Positions 4,893 to 5,705 of a stretch of DNA of 5,705 nt are shown here, in pieces. Source of the stretch: DTGL01 sp038895395 (lineage in GTDB: Archaea; Iainarchaeota; Iainarchaeia; Iainarchaeales; DTGL01); the NCBI GenBank assembly GCA_038895395.1, contig JAWANJ010000051.1:1-5705 (forward strand). Reading direction: 5' to 3'. The translations under genes and the position numbers were made by a program. The notes beneath the pieces were generated by a model. The model had not been told where the DNA came from, did no database searches, and saw nothing but the letters and a program-made list of their open reading frames with translations. How positions within the stretch are numbered: the first letter of the stretch is position 1; each line of letters begins with the position of its first letter.

Positions 4893-4985
4893 GGGCGTGT
4901 AGCTCAGTTGGCAGAGCAATGGTCTTATAAGGGCTAAAAACCTTAAGTGCACCATCGGTCGCAGGTTCGAGTCCTGCCACGCCCA
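4893..4985 (+). tRNA. tRNA-Ile(UAU) with a 20-nt intron
   Basis: The cloverleaf is perfect. Acceptor GGGCGTG (4893-4899) pairs with 4978-4984, the D stem is GCTC/GAGC with GG in the loop, the anticodon stem ATGGT (4919-4923) pairs with ACCAT (4951-4955), and the T arm is GCAGG-TTCGAGT-CCTGC. Discriminator A is 4985 and no CCA is encoded. The 27-nt anticodon loop holds an intron. Removing 4930-4949 leaves C-U-U-A-U-A-C, so the anticodon is UAU (4926-4928), reading the Ile codon AUA. Mature length is 73 nt. A37 before the 37/38 splice point and an ANN codon make it a likely t6A substrate, linking it to Sua5 in this window. Most archaea, as far as I recall, read AUA with agmatidine-modified CAU instead. 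T6 follows directly. Confidence 0.95.
4930..4949 (+). other. tRNA intron at 37/38 in a canonical bulge-helix-bulge
   Basis: The splicing-endonuclease motif is textbook. The anticodon stem is followed by a 3-nt bulge TGC (4948-4950), a 4-bp helix CTTA (4924-4927)/TAAG (4944-4947), a 3-nt bulge TAA (4928-4930) and an inner helix GGG (4931-4933)/CCT (4941-4943) closing a 7-nt loop. The inner helix has one G-U pair. Cleavage after the second base of each bulge gives exons ending at 4929 and starting at 4950. At 20 nt the intron is near the minimum that can form this fold. Confidence 0.92.
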
Positions 4986-4991
4986 TTTTTT
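4986..4991 (+). terminator. T6 terminator of the tRNA
   Basis: Six T directly follow the discriminator base of the tRNA and abut the stop codon of the convergent small membrane-protein gene (4992). It is a typical archaeal T-tract terminator. Confidence 0.65.
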
Positions 4992-5195
4992 CTACTTATG
5001 GCCCCTATACAGCTTTGCTTTTATTCCAAAGATTCCTGCAAGTATAAAAGAAGAAAACATGCAGATTAGCATGTTTGTATCCAAGTCAGCGCCGCTCAAA
5101 ATCATTACAGCATTTATCACCATTGTAAAAGCACCACAAGCAAGAAAGCACCACTCCACATACATCCATTTTTTCCATTCTTCCAACGACTTCAC
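4992..5195 (-). CDS. Small two-helix membrane protein, unknown function
   Basis: I do not recognise the family. The 67-aa product has a charged N-terminus (KSLEEWKKW), a first membrane helix at about 13-34 (EWCFLACGAFTMVINAVMILS), a short acidic loop (GADLDTN), a second helix at about 41-59 (MLICMFSSFILAGIFGIKA) and a basic end (KLYRGHK). The short hairpin with basic ends suggests both termini face the cytosol. The start is GTG at 5195, which overlaps the stop of the upstream gene by 4 nt (GTGA), so translation is probably coupled and the two proteins may work together. ATG at 5165 is a weaker alternative because it would cut into the first segment's lead and lose the overlap. The gene has no T-tract of its own before the tRNA on the opposite strand, so read-through would make RNA antisense to the tRNA. 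Confidence 0.75.
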   Translation of the reverse strand: MKSLEEWKKWMYVEWCFLACGAFTMVINAVMILSGADLDTNMLICMFSSFILAGIFGIKAKLYRGHK

Positions 5196-5705
5196 CTAGA
5201 TTTTTTCCTACTTTTTTTGTTTTTGCCTATAAGATCCCTTATAATCGTACTCGCCTCATCTTTTAGTGCTAGTCCAAAACTTATCCCCAAAGCCAAGGCT
5301 ATTGCAATAGATGTGCTTCCAAAAGCAATTACAAAAGCATAATGAAGGATTGTGGTATTAATACCTGGTATAATTTCAAGTGCCATTATGATAGCAACGA
5401 AGATTATAAAAGCCTCTGCTATTAATCCCATCAACGTACCAATTCCTTCCAGATTGTTCTCAATAATATTTCTAATGTATCTGCCTACGATAACTCCTGA
5501 AAGCAGGATAATCAATGCAATCAGCAACAAGCATATGAAATAAATCACGCTATGGAGGGTGTTTCTCAAAAGTTCATATCTCATCAGCTCAGCGCCTTGT
5601 GCCAAAAATAGTAAGAGCACAAACCAATGTATTATTAGTCCCAAAAGCTTTATTATTGTCTGACCACTGATAACCTGTTTAAGACCTTGTTCTTCTAGCC
5701 ATTCA
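5192..5705 (-). CDS. Conserved-TM-helix (MscS-related, CmpX-like) membrane protein, 5' end outside window
   Basis: The frame stays open from the stop at 5192 to the window edge, giving 170 C-terminal residues; the in-frame TTG at 5644 is not needed as a start. The sequence E-W-L-E-E-Q-G-L before a first helix (about 18-38, IIKLLGLIIHWFVLLLFLA), then helices at about 52-74 (ending LLSGVIVGRYIR), 88-112 (LMGLIAEAFIIFVAIIMALEII) and 118-147 (FGSTSIAIALALGISFGLALKD), follows the pattern of the conserved TM-helix repeat (PF05552 type). In that pattern a ...LLVG.LVAR... helix is followed by an alanine/glycine-rich pore-like helix with FGLG...G.D. These proteins are related to mechanosensitive channels. 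It ends in a Lys/Arg-rich tail (GKNKKSRKKSR) with no MscS beta-domain, so channel gating by tension is not certain. Family assignment is from pattern memory. Confidence 0.78.
   Translation of the reverse strand, partial: EWLEEQGLKQVISGQTIIKLLGLIIHWFVLLLFLAQGAELMRYELLRNTLHSVIYFICLLLIALIILLSGVIVGRYIRNIIENNLEGIGTLMGLIAEAFIIFVAIIMALEIIPGINTTILHYAFVIAFGSTSIAIALALGISFGLALKDEASTIIRDLIGKNKKSRKKSR

Noticed and set aside
5642..5644. TTG at 5644 as the start of the MscS-related gene
   Set aside because: The frame is open for 20 more codons to the window edge, and those codons (EWLEEQGLKQ...) fit the start of the conserved TM-helix repeat, so the gene continues beyond the window.
1..5705. A CRISPR array, toxin-antitoxin pair, defence island or integrase-type element
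   Set aside because: No regularly spaced direct repeats, nuclease, helicase or recombinase motifs are visible; the recognisable genes are chromatin, translation, export and membrane proteins.

Overview
The window is a compact, AT-rich stretch of archaeal chromosome. The archaeal call rests on four things seen in the sequence: an Alba chromatin protein, a Sec61-beta/SecG translocon subunit of the archaeal/eukaryotic type, a tRNA with an intron at position 37/38 in a perfect bulge-helix-bulge fold, and TATA-box promoters with very short or absent leaders. The small genes, tight spacing, AT bias and two orphan surface-type proteins would suit a DPANN-type lineage or a small euryarchaeon, but nothing here fixes the phylum.

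Layout, left to right. A + strand coiled-coil protein of unknown function (42-488) ends in a small 3' hairpin. Facing it on the - strand is a coiled-coil plus winged-helix DNA-binding protein (613-1107). Its leaderless promoter carries a helically phased TCATGA motif, and its 3' end lies inside a long inverted repeat with a G-rich core. Then come four - strand genes: Alba (1244-1540); a membrane-anchored protein with a Rossmann/GATase1-like outer domain (1589-2440); full-length Sua5, the threonylcarbamoyl-AMP synthase of the t6A tRNA pathway (2574-3620); and a second membrane-anchored protein that looks like a diverged paralogue of the first (3667-4632). A shared TATA region near 4659 separates the last of these from a divergent + strand unit: Sec61-beta (4706-4876, only 56 aa), then tRNA-Ile(UAU) with a 20-nt intron (4893-4985). 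The right end holds two overlapping - strand membrane-protein genes: a two-helix small protein (4992-5195) and the C-terminal part of a conserved-TM-helix (MscS-related) protein that runs off the window edge.

Most of the content is housekeeping: chromatin, protein export and translation. The tRNA and Sua5 touch the same process, because t6A is made at position 37 of tRNAs that read ANN codons, and an AUA-reading tRNA-Ile with A37 is a plausible target. I see no CRISPR array, transposase, toxin-antitoxin pair or defence operon. The points most worth following up are the intron-containing tRNA-Ile(UAU), the long inverted repeat at 595-722, the phased TCATGA operator, and the paralogous pair of anchored GATase-like proteins around sua5.
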